64,000 nucleotides of DNA, taken from Maylandia zebra. Taxonomy: Eukaryota; Chordata; Actinopteri; Cichliformes; Cichlidae. Of the stretch, positions 50,501 to 63,712 are shown piece after piece. Location: the NCBI RefSeq assembly GCF_041146795.1, contig NC_135179.1, positions 28,445,047 to 28,509,046 on the forward strand, given 5' to 3'. The position numbers were made by a program, and so were the translations under genes. The notes beneath the pieces were generated by a model that saw only the letters and a program-made list of their open reading frames with translations, was not told the DNA's origin and made no database searches. Position 1 is the first letter of the stretch. Every line of letters starts with the position of its first letter.

Positions 50501-53500
50501 GTTTGTTTGTTTGTGTGTGTGAGAAGATGCACATACAATCAGGGAAAGGGGCATAAGATCAGTGAAAAAAATGCCTGTCGTCATTAATTCACTAATAAAT
50601 ATTATTTAAATTAAAAATTTACTTATTATAAGTAAATTTATATTCCTGGATGTATTTATTTTTTTTAGGTTTTGTTTTTATAAGGTTATGTGAGCAAGTG
50701 TAAGTCAAGTCTAATGTTATCTTACATAAAGGAATGATTCTCAGTCGCTAACATAAGGATGATTAGCACAAGCGAGATTACATAATTTTAGCGTTAGCAC
50801 AAATGCTAATAGCTGCTGTACATTAACAAACATGCTGGTTACTCTAACATGAATATATATAATATGGAATATAAAAACAGTAAAAAAAAAAAACCAAACA
50901 CACAACAAAAAATGAAAAAACTGGGACACAGTTTTGTAAATTTTACCAGAAAGCTTTGTTAGCATGCTAGTTGCATCCTTGCAGTTAGCTACAGTGACAA
51001 AGCAATCTCTCCATTCCTCCGTCTGTAGCTGTCAAGTAATCCTCCCGCTGTGCTTCTGTCTCATAATCCGCCTCCTTTGTCTGTGTTTACATTCACACAC
51101 TGAGCTGCTGTACTTCACATAACCCTCGTGTCTCTTTTCTAAAAGCATCTGATTGACATCTCTGCTGTTGTAATAAGAGCTCAGCTGAGGAGCTGACGTA
51201 TGAGAAATAAAGGAAAATTTCACATTCAGAAGACAGCAGAACTTTGCTGTGGTATTAAAAGTTGAAGCCATTATTTTATTAACAGCTAGATTTTCATAAA
51301 ATAAATCAGCACCTAGCATAATCCATCTATCCATTCTGCTCCGCTAAGCTTTTTTTTTTTTTTTCACACCAAACACCATAATATCAAACCTATTTCTTTA
51401 TAAATGACTATAAACAAAATATTGTATTAGATTACACATAAAAAAGACAAATGATGATAACTGATCAACTGGGAAAACATGAAGCACCTTCATCCATGTT
51501 AAATGTGATCTTTAATTGCAGCCCTAATATTACTTAGGCAAGGTATCTTTGAGAACGGTGGGAACATGACAAAACATCGCAGCTGCCCATTAAAGAGGAC
51601 TAAGACACAACTAAGAGTAGGCGCATATCTAAAAGTACAGGTGCTGAAATAGACAGTAGGTGGTAGCATGGAGGAATTAGATATTAGCTGTCTGGCTAAT
51701 ACTGTAGTACTCCACAGCTGACTCTAGATTTATTTGTGTTTCTCTGATTCATGCAGTTATTTAGTTATATGGGGGATAAAAAAGTGGTGTAACCTACCAT
51801 TTACCAAGAAAGTTGAAAAGTGATAAAGAACAATGTATTTTCTTTTTCTTACACTGTTTTCTTCAACTTAGAAATTAGCCTATTTCAGTATAAACACCAT
51901 CCAGACTTTGTTTTTTCTGCTTTGCACTGGTGTTGTGATTACATCATGAGTCATGCAGTGTATTAGTTTGGTGATTAACTCGTGAAATATATTATCAATG
52001 CATAAGGTTGATGTAAAATGTATGTATTAACCCTCTAATTTGCTTACCATCGTGTCATATGTCAATTAACTGTATCCTTCACTCTGATTGGTAGTCGCTT
52101 CAATCGTTTGCTTCAAAGTTGAGAGAAGTTTAACTTGGGAACCGTGCTTTTTGCAGTGTATTACAAGTTGGAAGTAATGAAGTTGGTAAAGTTGTTGACT
52201 GAAACATTAAAGCTTTGGTCTGTAAAACCAAAACACCGAGCTGAAAGATGCTAAAGTGATCAGTAATGCTGAGGGCAGATGTAGATCCGAGTCTGGAAGA
52301 GACCATTTTCAAATTCCACAATTATGTTTTTCAGCCACTGTCACTATAAAAGTACTAATTAGTGCAGCTTTAAGCCCAGCCACTCATGTAGTCGGGGAGC
52401 TGTGAAGATGAGCCAAAGAACAGAAGAAATTATTTATTAAATAACAGCAAAAATATGGAACGGCCAGTACAAACCTGACCAACGATCTCAGGCTGATTTG
52501 TCACATATCGCTTTAGGCGTTTTATGTCCCCGTGTTAAATGTGAGGTTTAAATCTGTTAAAGAAGCAATTAACAGTTTACTGATTCTTATGACACAACAT
52601 TAATCCAGAGCATTAGCTTATTTCTTAAACCTTAAAAGTCACGGCCAATATCGCGCTTGCTTAAAACTGAGGGCAGTTGATGTTTACTGCGCTGTTATCA
52701 GTTCCTGCTATAACTCACTCGCCGCTCCACTGGCTGGATGCTGATATGTGCACGCTGCCGCAAATCTCCCCAATCAAGAAATGGGTTAATGAAGGCCACT
52801 TCCTGTTAGCTTTAGCAGTGAATAAAAGCAGAGTGAAGAAACTTGTGGTTGTCTGTGAAATTGCTTTGCACAAGAGCAGGAAGTGTGGGCCAACATGGCT
52901 GTGTTACAAAATGAGAGCTCGCGCTGTCAGTTACAGCTCATTCCTATGTATAGATGCAATGATGAAATCCCTCTGTGTTACGCAAATATGAGCTATTAAT
53001 AAAATCTATATCATAACAGCAATACTAATGTTGACTCAGCTAAAAGAAGCGTATCTTTTTCAGATTGATCTCCGTGATGACCCCAAAACCATTGCCAAAC
53101 TAAATGACATGAAGGAGAAGCCCATTGCCACCGAGCAAGGACAGAAACTGGCAAAGGAGGTTTGTATGCCAAACTAAAGGGAAGCTTCTATTTTCACTTT
53201 CGCTGTTGCAGAATTGAGCTGCCCAGTCCAGTTAGATTCCTGTGTGTTGATTTGACCTAGGAATGTCTCTTTAGAAATTCTTGGAATCAAGACCTTTGCA
53301 CATTCTTTGAGTTACAATGAATCCGGGAATACATTCCGAACCAACACAGATGTCCAGCAGAGTTCGAGACTCTGCACCATAGATACCAAAGGCGATCTGT
53401 GATTAATCACTCCTGTCAGAGCATGAATAAGGCTCAGTCTTTCAAAACATTACTGCCTAGATTCATTTTAAAGTCTATATTCGTGCCGTTTTGGCAATGT

Positions 53501-55767
53501 AAGATTTCAATGCGATTCTCATCTCATGGAGTCATGAAGTTTTCTGAGGCCTCAAGGAAACTTGGAAGAACATGTCGGGTCAAATTAGACCCCTTTTCCT
53601 CAAAGTGAGCAGCATTTTACCTTGGGTATTGTTTCCTATAGTTGCTGTTGTAGGTAACCCATCTTCCATAATCCAACTCAAGATTAGAATTTTTTTTTTT
53701 TTAAAGGGTAAATTTCAAATATTTTTAAGAAATAGTTTATCCAGTCATGTGAAAAATAACTATTTCCCATATTTGAAGAAGCAAAAGTGATTCTAATTGA
53801 AAAAGTACATAGTAAAAATACATCCTAGTCCAACAATTGATGCAAAACACTTTGAGGGAGTGATAGATTGCAGCTTTTCCTGTATAAATAAAGGTCTATT
53901 GCTTGCTTTGCTGTTTGGGATCCCATCATGCCAACATCTAAAGAACATTTTGAGGCCTTCAGAAGCAAAGTCTGTAAGTCTGGTAAATTATTTAAAGGAG
54001 CTCCAAACAGTTCAGAAAGAAAAGAAGGAAAAAAATCATCCCATTGTAAGGAAAAGTAGTGTGGATTTCATGACTGGCTGCCCTGTTACATTCAAGTCAG
54101 TAACAGATATTTTGATATAAAAACCAGTCTGATGATCTAAAAATTCCATCAGAAGATATAAAGGGAACTCTTGCAGCTCCTTTGTTAACACGTCATGTGC
54201 CTTCACAGTTCTACACTGCAGACAGATTTCACCTGGGAGCAGTGCCACTAATGGTATTTGCTGTTCAAAAAGAGCTTTAAAGCAAAGCTACCGTTGGCCG
54301 TTGCAGAGTTCAGGCCTTCTAAAATAACCGTGCTCTGGACGGTCAGATCAAAGATAAATTTGTTTGGCCACAGTAAAAACAGGCATTTTTGGTGAAGATC
54401 AAAGTCAACATTTTAGAAGAAAAGCTGAAAAATCATGATAGTGAAAATGTTTGAGGTTACTGTGATTCCTTTGGACAGTACAAAGGAGTGACTCGACAAA
54501 AGAAATAAAAGTGTTTACAAATCTTTAATTTGGATCCCCAATGAATGCTAACCTCTAAAAAGCTCGTTAGTTAGGCGCTAAAGAGCTGTTTTTGGTCTAG
54601 CCGTTTTGCAAAGCAATTTTTTTACACAAATCAGGTGTTTGAAGGGCCTTTTTTCATATTGGACATGAAATAATAAATGTTTCTGGCTTTAAAGGGCTAA
54701 CTTATTTATTCAGTTATGTGAACATTCATCGGGCTGTTTTCTATACTTGAGCGGCCTCCATAAACATTCCTGTACTGGCCTTGCTCACTTGCCATTAGCT
54801 TCTAAAGTTACCCACTAATATCAACCATAGCCAAAGCAAATAATATATGATTACACTGCTAGCCTGATACAATTATAGCATTCAGTGTTTCTAGCTAGCA
54901 GAGCTGCTGCTGAGCCTCTTCCACTCTTATTACATTTCCTTTTTAATGGATGGGTGTCGTAGCATTGTGGCAGAGGTGATCCAAAAACCCAGACTGGTAA
55001 ACAGATACTCTTAGACACTTTTATAGCTCTAAAGAAAATATAAATCTTTAAAAAAATGGTGAAAACTGTGCTTCTCTGTTTTCCAGTTACATCCATCTTA
55101 CAGTTCATACTTTAGGACTGCTTAATATCCAAAGGTACAAAGGTGGCACTTGCATATAAACCATAGAAAAAAGCTGTTAAATAACAAACATGTCAACTTT
55201 ACCAAGAAGCACGAGAGAAAATGGAGATAAGTTATATGCTACATAGATGTATTTGAGATCAGGAATTTAATTTTCTTCTGATCTTTAAGCCAATCACTTG
55301 CCAGATATCTCTATGTCAATGACCGGACCTCCATTTTTTTTCTTGGATGAAGCCCATAAGGGTGAAAAGTTGGCATGTTCGTTGACACTGGCAGACTAAA
55401 TTGGTAAAGTTCAGATTCATCAACTTTTTCCTGATGTTTTGTGCAAGTGACGTCTTTGTGCCTTTGGGTATTTAACTCTTTGATAGTGCTACAGTTTGGC
55501 ATATCTACCAATCTACAAGAAAGTGAACATTTTCCAAACTATTTTAATGTCAGTGCCGTTTGAACGTTGCGTTGCTGTGACTGACGATCCCTCTGTTCTC
55601 TTTAGATTGGTGCATGTTGCTATGTGGAATGTTCAGCATTGACCCAGAAGGGCCTGAAGACGGTGTTTGACGAGGCCATCATCGCCATCCTGACCCCCAA
55701 GAGAAAGAAGGGGTCTCTGAAAAGGAGACTGGGGCCTCGCTGCATTAACTGCTGTCTGATTACGTGA
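36056..55767 (+). CDS. rhoq: Rho-related GTPase RhoQ (TC10)
   Basis: Exons 36056-36197, 36493-36551, 49800-49964, 53064-53159 and 55606-55767 join in phase to 624 nt and 207 residues, close to the roughly 205 of mammalian RHOQ. Visible motifs are the P-loop GDGAVGKT (16-23), switch [10 protein letters not shown], the switch [19 protein letters not shown], the Rho-type GTQID in place of NKxD, and ECSAL. The basic C-terminal tail ([10 protein letters not shown]) leads to [12 protein letters not shown] is a CaaX box for prenylation, and the extra cysteines are likely palmitoylation sites, as in TC10. RhoQ is a Cdc42-like switch at the plasma membrane and endosomes that acts in actin remodelling and exocytosis. 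The C-terminal sequence fits RhoQ better than its paralogue RhoJ. The start codon has A at -3 and G at +4. Intron 2 is 13.2 kb and transposon-rich. Confidence 0.96.
36936..36969. repeat. (CA)n microsatellite in rhoq intron 2
   Basis: About 17 uninterrupted CA units. Confidence 0.95.
37659..38349. mobile_element. Non-autonomous hAT-like element with target-site duplication
   Basis: The terminal inverted repeats TAGGGCTGTGCGATAT and TAGGGCTGTTCGATAT (reverse complement of the right end) bound a 691-bp element. They are flanked by CTGGGAAC (37651-37658) and CTGGGAAT (38350-38357), an 8-bp target-site duplication with one mismatch. Eight-base duplications are a hAT hallmark. No transposase frame is present inside. 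Confidence 0.82.
38530..39130. other. Unassigned intronic block, possibly transposon-derived
   Basis: Compositionally distinct, GC-richer sequence at 38690-38930. The 39055-39120 segment ('ccacctccgattcggtacag') resembles sequence common in fish repeats. An open frame of 129 codons runs through it without recognisable motifs. No ends were identified. Confidence 0.3.
39358..39619. mobile_element. TTAA-flanked MITE (piggyBac-like)
   Basis: TTAA at 39358-39361 and 39616-39619 flank a 254-bp element whose ends CCTCCTAGGACC and GGTCTTAGGAGG are inverted repeats with one mismatch in 12. TTAA duplication and CC..GG ends are typical of piggyBac-class elements. There is no coding capacity. Confidence 0.75.
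41549..41587. repeat. Composite (GT)n plus G11 tract
   Basis: Fourteen GT units (41549-41576) run into 11 G residues (41577-41587), the same architecture as at 14395-14453. Confidence 0.93.
42044..42102. repeat. (ATTC)n and (CTG)n simple repeats
   Basis: About six ATTC units lie at 42044-42069, followed by seven CTG triplets at 42081-42102. Intronic, not translated. Confidence 0.9.
43065..43245 (+). repeat. SINE-like interspersed repeat, degenerate
   Basis: 'tttattgggatagtgcagtg', 'gagaagacaggaaggctggg' and the terminal 'agtgagctgtaccagtgccc' resemble a teleost repeat with a tRNA-like end. It is diverged, with no clear duplication. Confidence 0.45.
43866..44065 (-). repeat. tRNA-SINE-like repeat, minus orientation
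   Basis: Read on the minus strand it contains 'gcagtggttaacactgtcaa'-type sequence, a degenerate TTCAAACCC box, 'gtttgcatgggcctttctgc' and 'agtttccttccacagtccaa'. It is the same family as 20486-20562 and 60315-60500 but longer. Confidence 0.6.
44150..44880 (-). mobile_element. LINE (L2/CR1-like) fragment, apparently 5'-inverted
   Basis: The minus-strand open frame from 44820 down to 44212 encodes about 150 recognisable residues of the reverse-transcriptase C-terminus ([45 protein letters not shown]), without a stop. Immediately to its right, 44825-44880 reads as a LINE 3' tail in the opposite, plus orientation ('tttgacaatgacaataaata' then A-rich units). A coding part facing one way joined to a tail facing the other is the signature of twin-priming inversion. 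The left boundary is not resolved. Confidence 0.8.
45275..45292. promoter_or_regulatory. 18-bp perfect palindrome with paired homeodomain half-sites
   Basis: GATTAATGATCATTAATC is perfectly self-complementary and contains TAAT-N4-ATTA, the layout bound by homeodomain dimers. It is followed closely by GCCATTAGTGGG. It lies in rhoq intron 2 next to a GC-richer, repeat-free stretch (45400-45560), which makes an intronic enhancer plausible. Function is inferred. Confidence 0.35.
46260..49790. other. rhoq intron 2, distal part: nothing recognised
   Basis: AT-rich intronic sequence without clear transposon ends, RNA genes or exon candidates. Confidence 0.45.
49965..53063. other. rhoq intron 3: nothing recognised
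   Basis: AT-rich intron with short A and T runs (50880-50895, 51350-51365). No transposon or exon could be supported. Confidence 0.45.
53160..55605. other. rhoq intron 4: nothing recognised
   Basis: AT-rich intron. Open frames here (for example 53797-54120) lack motifs and splice context and are taken as chance. Confidence 0.45.
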
Positions 55768-58476
55768 TTACATATACTCAGAGATCATTCAGCAATCAAC
55801 CACAAACCAAACCTGAACTGAGAACAAAAGACTGGCAGAAAAATGCACAGACAGCAGCTGAGACAAAAGAGAGGACTGAAAGGACAAAACGAGAGCCACT
55901 TTGGAGCTCTTTGATGGCCATAACTCTTTCTTGCTGTCCAGCACTGGGGTTAGGGTTGCAGTTTACTACCAAAGGAGCACAAAGCCCAAGTCAGTCTCTT
56001 CTTTTAAAAGACTTTTGCCTCAGAAGTACATTCTTTTATAACCATTTTTAATCATTTTTCTGTATAGTGTTGTTGTATGCTGTCATGTATGGACAAAAAA
56101 ACAAAACACAAAATGACATTGAATGACTAATGCTACATTTTAAAGAGCTCATGTCATTTCTGTTTATGGGAGGTAGATTATTGATTAGTATATTTCTAAA
56201 TACAAGATCAGATGTGCAAGAGAAAAGACCAGAAATAATGAGCTATTGAAAGAGAGGCTGGCTTTAGTGACACTGTGACGGTGTCCAGGATACTTTTCTG
56301 GACATAAGGGCCCAGTTCTTTTTGTTTAAAACTTCTTCCAAAAAGATCTTTGGCCCCCAAAAAAAGTCTGTCTCCAATTATTTGTCGTTTGAGAACCTGC
56401 TAATGAAAAACCACACAAGATTGTGTTGGGACAAACGCAGTTCGGATGTCAGATTTTGGATCTAGGACTGAGTGATCTTAAAGTTTGAAAGTCTTGTTTT
56501 TTGCCTTATGGAAAATGGGAAAAAATGTTCTATAGCGTGGCATGCCAAAACATTCGGAAAGTTAAGTTGGGAGTCTGATGTCTTAATCAGAGACTGAGGT
56601 TTATTATCCATTTTTGAAATCTATATAATCCAGAGTTTATGAAAAGTCAATCTGTGCAAATAACACTTTATGAGCTTATAAATGTATTTCCTTTATTTTC
56701 TGTTATTCTGCAATAATTCTTTAATCGACATTTAAGGAAGTTCTACAAAGAGAAAAGGAGACGAGGGATCTCATTTCAGAAATGAAACTCTGATTCATAT
56801 CAACGTCCAAAGACTCCAATGCACACGCTTTTATCGAAGTCCGATAGCTGAGATGACCCAATGCTGTACATCTATTGCACAACATGAAGCACAGATGGTG
56901 ACACTTTGTTTCCTAGCAAAGCCAAGCACATTTCTCTGCTTTCAGAAACTGACCCCATCCCAGAATAGACCGACTGAACCACAGAAGATGCACATTGCTC
57001 TATCGGGCACAAGTATGAGCGTAGCACACCATCTTCAGAGTTTATCAAGTCGACAAAAAGTGGTTGGGATGTTTCCTTGAACGTCCCGAATTTCAATTCT
57101 TTAGGAAGTGCACAACTGATCCAAACTTCTGAAGTGGTATGAAGGGTTGAAGAACTAGCTGCAACAGCTGTTAGTTAGTAAGCTGTTGCTAATCCTACTT
57201 ATAAGTTAGGTCGTTACATTTTGGAGATGTGTTCATTACTACATCAAGTTGCACCACAAAAAGTAGTTGCATACAAGGACATTTGTTGTCACTAAATATT
57301 TCCACCTAATGGCCTAGTAGCTGCAAAATAATGTAAGATATGTCAGCTAGCTGAAAAGGCTAATGTTAGCTTCATAGCTGACATATTTGACCATATTTCA
57401 AAATAATGTTTATTAAGCTATTTATAAGATGAGGAAAATTATCTCTTACACTTTCAAATAATTTCCAAGTTACAAAATGTTATGCCAATAGCATTAAATG
57501 TCAAACATATTGTAAATTAGATCAGCATAATCACCGATTGGTGCTTGTTTTAATGTAGCAACTACTTAGCCTTCTGAAACTGTTGTTTTGGGCATTTTTG
57601 ATAAAGTTATGTGATATTCTTCAGATCGTATCACAACCATTTCAACCCAAATGACTAAAGCCTTTTCAAGCTTAGATGATTTTTTTTTAAATGTTAAATG
57701 GTGCAACTTAGTTCGGCAAATCACCAGTTTGAAACTAGCCATTAGCGACTTAGCTAGATATATGAATAGTTGGAACAACCCATGTGCAGGAGACAAAAAG
57801 TCTTTCAAAAAGTCTGAATCAAAAAAATAGTGTTTTAGGCAATAAGGTCCTGAAATGAAAGCCAGAAGAGATTTAAGGAATTTTTGACCAGCACCCATGG
57901 ACTATCCCTGTCATTTAAGCGATCTCGTAAAGAATCTGTCACCTGTGAATTGCATTACAATTTAAATAGAATTGGAGATAATAATTAAACTTTAGGATCT
58001 AGAGCAATTACTCCACCCATTCCCCTCCACAAAACAAAGTGTATGCAACAAAGGTCTCCAGCCAATATGTTTATAGGTATGTAACAACTGGAGGTCGGGA
58101 CTGAACTTTTCTTGCAAGACAGACATAAAAATGCCAGTGCTTCTTGTTTTTATGCATTTGTTATTAGCTTTTTAAAATCTTTAAAAAGAAAAAAAAAAGA
58201 TTTTAATCAAAGGTGCCAACTTGCTGTTAACTTTCTGTTCAGAGTCAGATACAATGTTTGATTAAAGCTTTAATGTAAAAGGTGCTCCTCCTCTCTGTCC
58301 CAGCCTGCGTTGTTGTAACTGTCTTTTTGAGCAGCAGACGACTGCAGGGTGAACAAGCCTTCTATCTACTGGACAGTTTTGCTTGCTTATGTTGTGTGAA
58401 GGTCCACCCTCAGGATCCAGGACCTATAAGTGCCACAGCCACCGATGCATTCTCCCGTTGATGCTTCTTTCTTCTC

Positions 58477-58482
58477 AATAAA
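58477..58482 (+). promoter_or_regulatory. rhoq: Candidate rhoq polyadenylation signal
   Basis: AATAAA in the context 'cttctcaataaatgtgttta', followed by a TGTGTTT-type downstream element. It would give a 3' UTR of about 2.7 kb; long 3' UTRs are usual for rhoq. Earlier, weaker signals in between cannot be excluded. Confidence 0.55.
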
Positions 58483-58489
58483 TGTGTTT

Positions 58490-60310
58490 ACTGTCTTAAA
58501 AAGTCATCTTGGGGATTTAACTTGGAGTGGGCCAGATGTGATGTGGGATGCATTTGTGGAATAAACCTTTGCTATGCTTATGTTCATAACAGGTTAGATA
58601 AGAAGGTCAGGAGAAATAGATATTAAAAAACACACACAGCATTAATGCATTAAAGATTTACAGTGCTGTGAAAACATATTTGCCCACTTCCTGATTTCTT
58701 ATATTTGCATAACTGTCACACTGTCACACATATGAGATCATCAAACAGACTTTAATATTAGAGAAAGGTAACCTGAGTACAAGTTTTACTCTTGTTAAAG
58801 TTTTAACTCTTGTTAAATCAGGAGTTATCTCCGATTGATCACATATTTTGTTTGGAAAGTTTAGTCCAGTTTCTCTTAATTAAATTATGTTTTTAAAACT
58901 GCAATTGGTATTTATGCTCTTTATATTATATTCAAATAAGTTTGCTGATCTGAAACGTGAAAGCGTGACAAATACACAAAAAAGTTTGCATCTTTTATTT
59001 TGAAACTTAAAAAAGGAAATTAATCTGTTTATGTTTAAATCTATTTTTGAGATTATAAGATGAATTGATTTATCTCTTGGGCAGGAGCGCCACTCACTGG
59101 GTGCAGTCTATATGTTCCTCTCTGTGGAACAATTAACTTCACTTTACATACACAGTTTAAAATTTTACTCTGTTTATTTGGTGTGGAAATTTACAGTATC
59201 ACTGGATGTATCAGTATATGACAGTACCTCATAGTGGAACATATTTAACTCATAAACATTTATGATGCTGCTAAAAAATCAGTGTTCAATAATTTATTCA
59301 TGCAAACTTCAAACAACACATTTCCATTCATTTTTGTACGAGTTCCTTCACTGTGATATAAACTATTTTATATTGAAAAAACAAAGTTCAGGCACATATG
59401 GCTGAAATTTTTTTTTAACACTCTGAAATCGAACGTAGCACTTTTTTACAGTCTAAGTTATTTGCATGTCTCTCATTATTGTGCACGTATGGCTAAAATT
59501 TGACGGTACACATTAATGCAGTTTAAAATTTCCAAAGCATGATTTCAACTGAAGAAATTATTTTTTTACAAAACTGTTAAGTAAAACTGTGTAGATCTCC
59601 ATATTATAGCTCTGAAGGGGATAAATCACCTTTTATGTGACCCGTAATATCGAGGAGCATTTCATCTCAGAAGTTAAGACTCTTTATTAATGCTTGGTAT
59701 CACTTTCATGCATGTTGACCAAAAAGCCACAGGGTTTCCTTTACTGGCAGAATTACAGCATCCTTGTACACTGCAAAGATGAGTTCATTTAATAATATAT
59801 ATAAAAAAGTATTGTTAGATTTAAACAGGGGACAGTTATATTACTTTGAGTGTGCAGTACTTAAATAAGCAAAGTAATATTATAATATTATACTCTATCA
59901 ACATAACAAGAGCTCTTTAATTTTAGTTTAAAGTAACTTTATGCTAGTGTATTTTAGAAAATGTTACAATAAATGAACTACAAAGATCACATGTTGAAAG
60001 TCCTACTTTATTTTTTAAAAAGCAAATATAACTGTACAAAATATTTTCTTTGCTTTTCTGTAAACACATAGAGATTTCGTTTTTGTCAAATCCTTGTATA
60101 CCACACATTTACAGGAGCACTGGTTCCATTAAAAACTGAACTTTAGCACTGTTAGCTAAACATTTACATTGTAGTTTGCCACAAAAACACTGTAAACCTG
60201 AAACAATTATCACCACAGTACTTCATGAGGAATTGAAGTCAAATGAGTCTTAATGTTCGCCACTGTAAAGGTACTCCAAACCTGTTAAAAAATCAGGTAT
60301 GTGTTATTCA
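58490..60310. other. Intergenic, no gene seen
   Basis: Very AT-rich sequence downstream of rhoq with no recognised feature. Confidence 0.45.
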
Positions 60311-60314
60311 ATGA

Positions 60315-60500
60315 AACTGGAGAGCGCTGTTGCCCCACAGTAAGAAGGTCCAGATTTCAATTCCACCATCAACCCGGTTCTTTCTGTGTGGACTTTGCAT
60401 GTTCTCCCTGTGTTTGAGTGGGTTCTCTCCAGGAAACTCTAAATTCTCCATAAGTGTGAATGTATGGGCCCCCCGAGGAGAATGGATGGATGTTGTCATT
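60315..60500 (+). repeat. tRNA-SINE-like repeat, degenerate
   Basis: 'cgctgttgccccacagtaag', 'ttctttctgtgtggactttg', 'catgttctccctgtgtttga' and 'gtgggttctctccaggaaac' match the repeat family at 20486-20562 over a longer stretch, ending in GGATGGATG. Confidence 0.7.
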
Positions 60501-63500
60501 TATTGCGTAACATCTTCAAATTCATGAAGCACTGCTGACCAGCTCCAGCACCTCTGCAAACAGAGTTGACAGAACAGGTAGGAAAATGGATGGGACATAT
60601 AATGCGGTGATGTTGAATGTTTAAAATTTTATTTTGTAGTTTACATGAAGAATTTTATTCACTTACAAAATGTAAAATATAAGATGTGGATGTCTAAACC
60701 TAGTTCTCGTAGTTAAAATCTGATACTAAGGTCAATTATAGTTTTTTTGTTGGTTTTTTTTTTAGCTTTTTTAAAGATCTCACAAACAGACAGAGGATTG
60801 TCATGTGGAGCTAAAAAAAAGCCTTATAAAAGGCTCTAATGCTAATAATGCATGCATTGTTAAAGTGAAGCACGTCTGCTCACATCCCATATGAGTGATT
60901 CACATAAACTGGAAACAGGCATGTTTGTTTTTCTAACATCCTGTGATAAAAAACAAAACCTCATCTCCTCCTGCTCTAATTTCCTATGACCATATATGGA
61001 AATATCATCTCTTGTTTGTGTATTTTCTGTGTATCTGAGTAGTTTGACACATCTACTGGAGTCACCAATTCCAAGACATATTTGATATATTAAGGAGAAC
61101 AAATCATCCTTCAAATTAAAAAAAATGATTTCATTTGCTTCAGCACACATGGACACATTTATACAACTAGAAGCCTAGAAAACACAACCCGGTGTGTGGA
61201 TACTGTTAGAGTCCTGGGGTAAAGCTACATTCAGGGAAATGTTGCATCTATTAATGTGAAAGCGGTATGTGTTTTTTCTCCTCCTTCAGAAGCAAGACTT
61301 GGGTATGATTTTGGTCTCTAACAAATAGATCTCCTCACCTGCTGGTGTTGACATGTGCTAGTCACAGACTTCTAACTTTTGATCGTGCGTCGTCTGCACC
61401 ATTAGTGCTGACTGTCACGATGCAGAAAGTCAGCTTATTCTCATTGTCATGTAGAGAGGAAAAACTGATAAAACACCGAATTCTGATTAGAACTTTCAAA
61501 TGCAGATACACAGCACATTATGTGTGTAGCAGGACTCTTTGGGAGCCTGGAGTTTCCCCAGCTCCAGTCTGCTGCCATGCACCTTCCTCCACCGTCTTCC
61601 CTCTGGCCCTCAGCACTAACAGACACAATGCTACTCTGACTGGTGAGGTCCCTTTCCAGCCACAGAGCTCAGAGCTTCATTATTCCCCTGCATGGTTGAA
61701 TTGCCCTTTCTCAACAATTACATATTCACTCTTCCTTTACCACCTTCCTCACCCCATATGTGCCATTTCTACAAGCATGAAATGTACCTAATCTGTATTC
61801 AATTATTGTTTGAGGTCCACTTTAAAGAGATAAACAACACAGTAAAAGGCTTCATGGCAAAAGACTTCCTCTATTTTCTTCATGTCTCCAGGAAAAAAGG
61901 GCTTTGGTTTGGTGAAGTGCTGTGTGAAACGAATAAAACATAATTAAAAGAGTTTAATAATGAGTTGTCACAACACGTAGAACCTATTAATCTAGTCTTT
62001 ATTGTAATTTTGCTGTAATTAAACTGATATTACTGTTTGATATGAAATGCTGCAGCAAAGCACTGAAAACTGGTGTGAGACCTACATAAAATGATACCCG
62101 ATCAGCAAATTGCACTATAAAAGTCTGAAAAGTACATTACATATATAATCAGCACATCTGGGGAAAAGGGACTGTTTTGTTTCTATCCTGCTGCCACAAG
62201 ATGGCAACCCTGCCTTTGTCACCGCATGACTAATACCCGAGCACTGGATATAAAGAACCATGCAACGCTTTCAGGACAGAGCTGAATTTGAATTTCTTCG
62301 CTGAGCTTGTTTAATTATGATTACATGCATTATTTATTTTCTAAAACTCCTGAACTTTGATCAATAAAATGTGTTACAGTTACATTAACAAAACACTGCA
62401 TTCTGTGTATCTCTCTGAACAGACAATGAGATGACAAAGTGACATCTGACATGGTTAAATAAACTGATGCTTACTGTATCAGTTTCACTGGTCCAAACAA
62501 TAGATTCACCCAACTCTAGTCAAACATGCAGTAACTTTGCTGGGGGCCGATCATTTCTTTTGACATTTTAATCAAGCCCCACTTCACGAAATGTGATCTG
62601 CGGACATCACAAAATCACCCTTAACTGCTTCCCTTAATCACTGTACAAAGAAACAGAACATGAGTCCCCAAACACCAAACCTCTACTTGGTATCACCTCT
62701 GATCTATATCCAAATCTATTCCTGTACTCAGTGACTGCCCAGCCTCGAATATTAGCTGTCAGCGGTTATGGCTTAGTAGCTTACTGCAATAAATTAAAGT
62801 TTATTATGGCATTTAACTATATTCTCTCAGTGAGTACTTCATCGCTTTTAATTTCATGAATAAACATCACCCCCTGCTTTTTCAGCTACTCATAAATAGT
62901 CAGTTCTAATATGTTAGGTCTGAGCTCGCATGGACCTGTAATACACTACTATCACACCTTTCTTCTTCATAAGAAGCTGAATCACCGTAGTTAGTTATTA
63001 TCATATCCTTTCTGTGTGGCTTGTTTGCTGCAGCAGCGACCTGTTAGGGAAGGTCCATGTCGACTAAAACAGTGTGAATCAGTCCTGGCTGAAGAATCAG
63101 TGCTAATGCAATTCTCTTTCATTTCCTTTCATAAGCGCAAATTGGATCAGTATCTCGGAGATGTAAAAGCTAATGTGCTCAGACGGCTCGTGATTTCCGT
63201 GAACTCACAACCCTCGGCTCCAGCGAACTACTACATTACTCACACAACTTCCACTTCCCCTTACGGCTTGTGTCATGCGCTTAGGAATTATCCATCTCCA
63301 GGAGATGATCTCATGTGTGGGTGTAAGTGAGTAATTTCTCCTCAGAGACTTTTTAATTGTTCTTTGGAACAGGTTATGAGACCTACTCACTGGTCTACAG
63401 CACTCGAGGTCATGGGAGGTGGGTTGTAACAGGTCCTTTAATTAATTTAACGCAAATTTCCACCACAAGTATTCTTGCTTGCCGCACACGCGGATGAATT

Positions 63501-63712
63501 AGGCTACTTTGTAGTGTGCTTTAAAGTCTAATTGTGGTAACCAAGCTTCGATTGTGGTCAGATGATGGAGGCAAATTATTTTAGGAGTTTGGATCACAAA
63601 TTCTGCATCTAAAAGCCTTCAAAATGTCAGTTTATATTGGGTCTTGGGGTTTCATAACATATATTAATTGAAATTAGTACAAACGTAAGACGTTATGCCT
63701 TGAATTTTCCAG
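60501..63712. other. Intergenic or intron of the last gene; nothing firmly recognised
   Basis: No exon could be supported. The block 63080-63330 is GC-balanced, repeat-free and open in one frame, so it could be a conserved non-coding element or an exon of the downstream gene, but no splice-consistent model emerged. A 148-codon open frame at 61345-61791 has no protein-like features. Confidence 0.35.

Noticed and set aside
36056-55767. RhoJ (TCL) rather than RhoQ
   Set aside because: The N-terminus lacks RhoJ's longer extension, and the ending CINCCLIT with this overall sequence fits RhoQ.
61345-61791. 148-codon open frame downstream of rhoq
   Set aside because: No family resemblance, no splice or promoter context, low-quality composition. 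Treated as chance.
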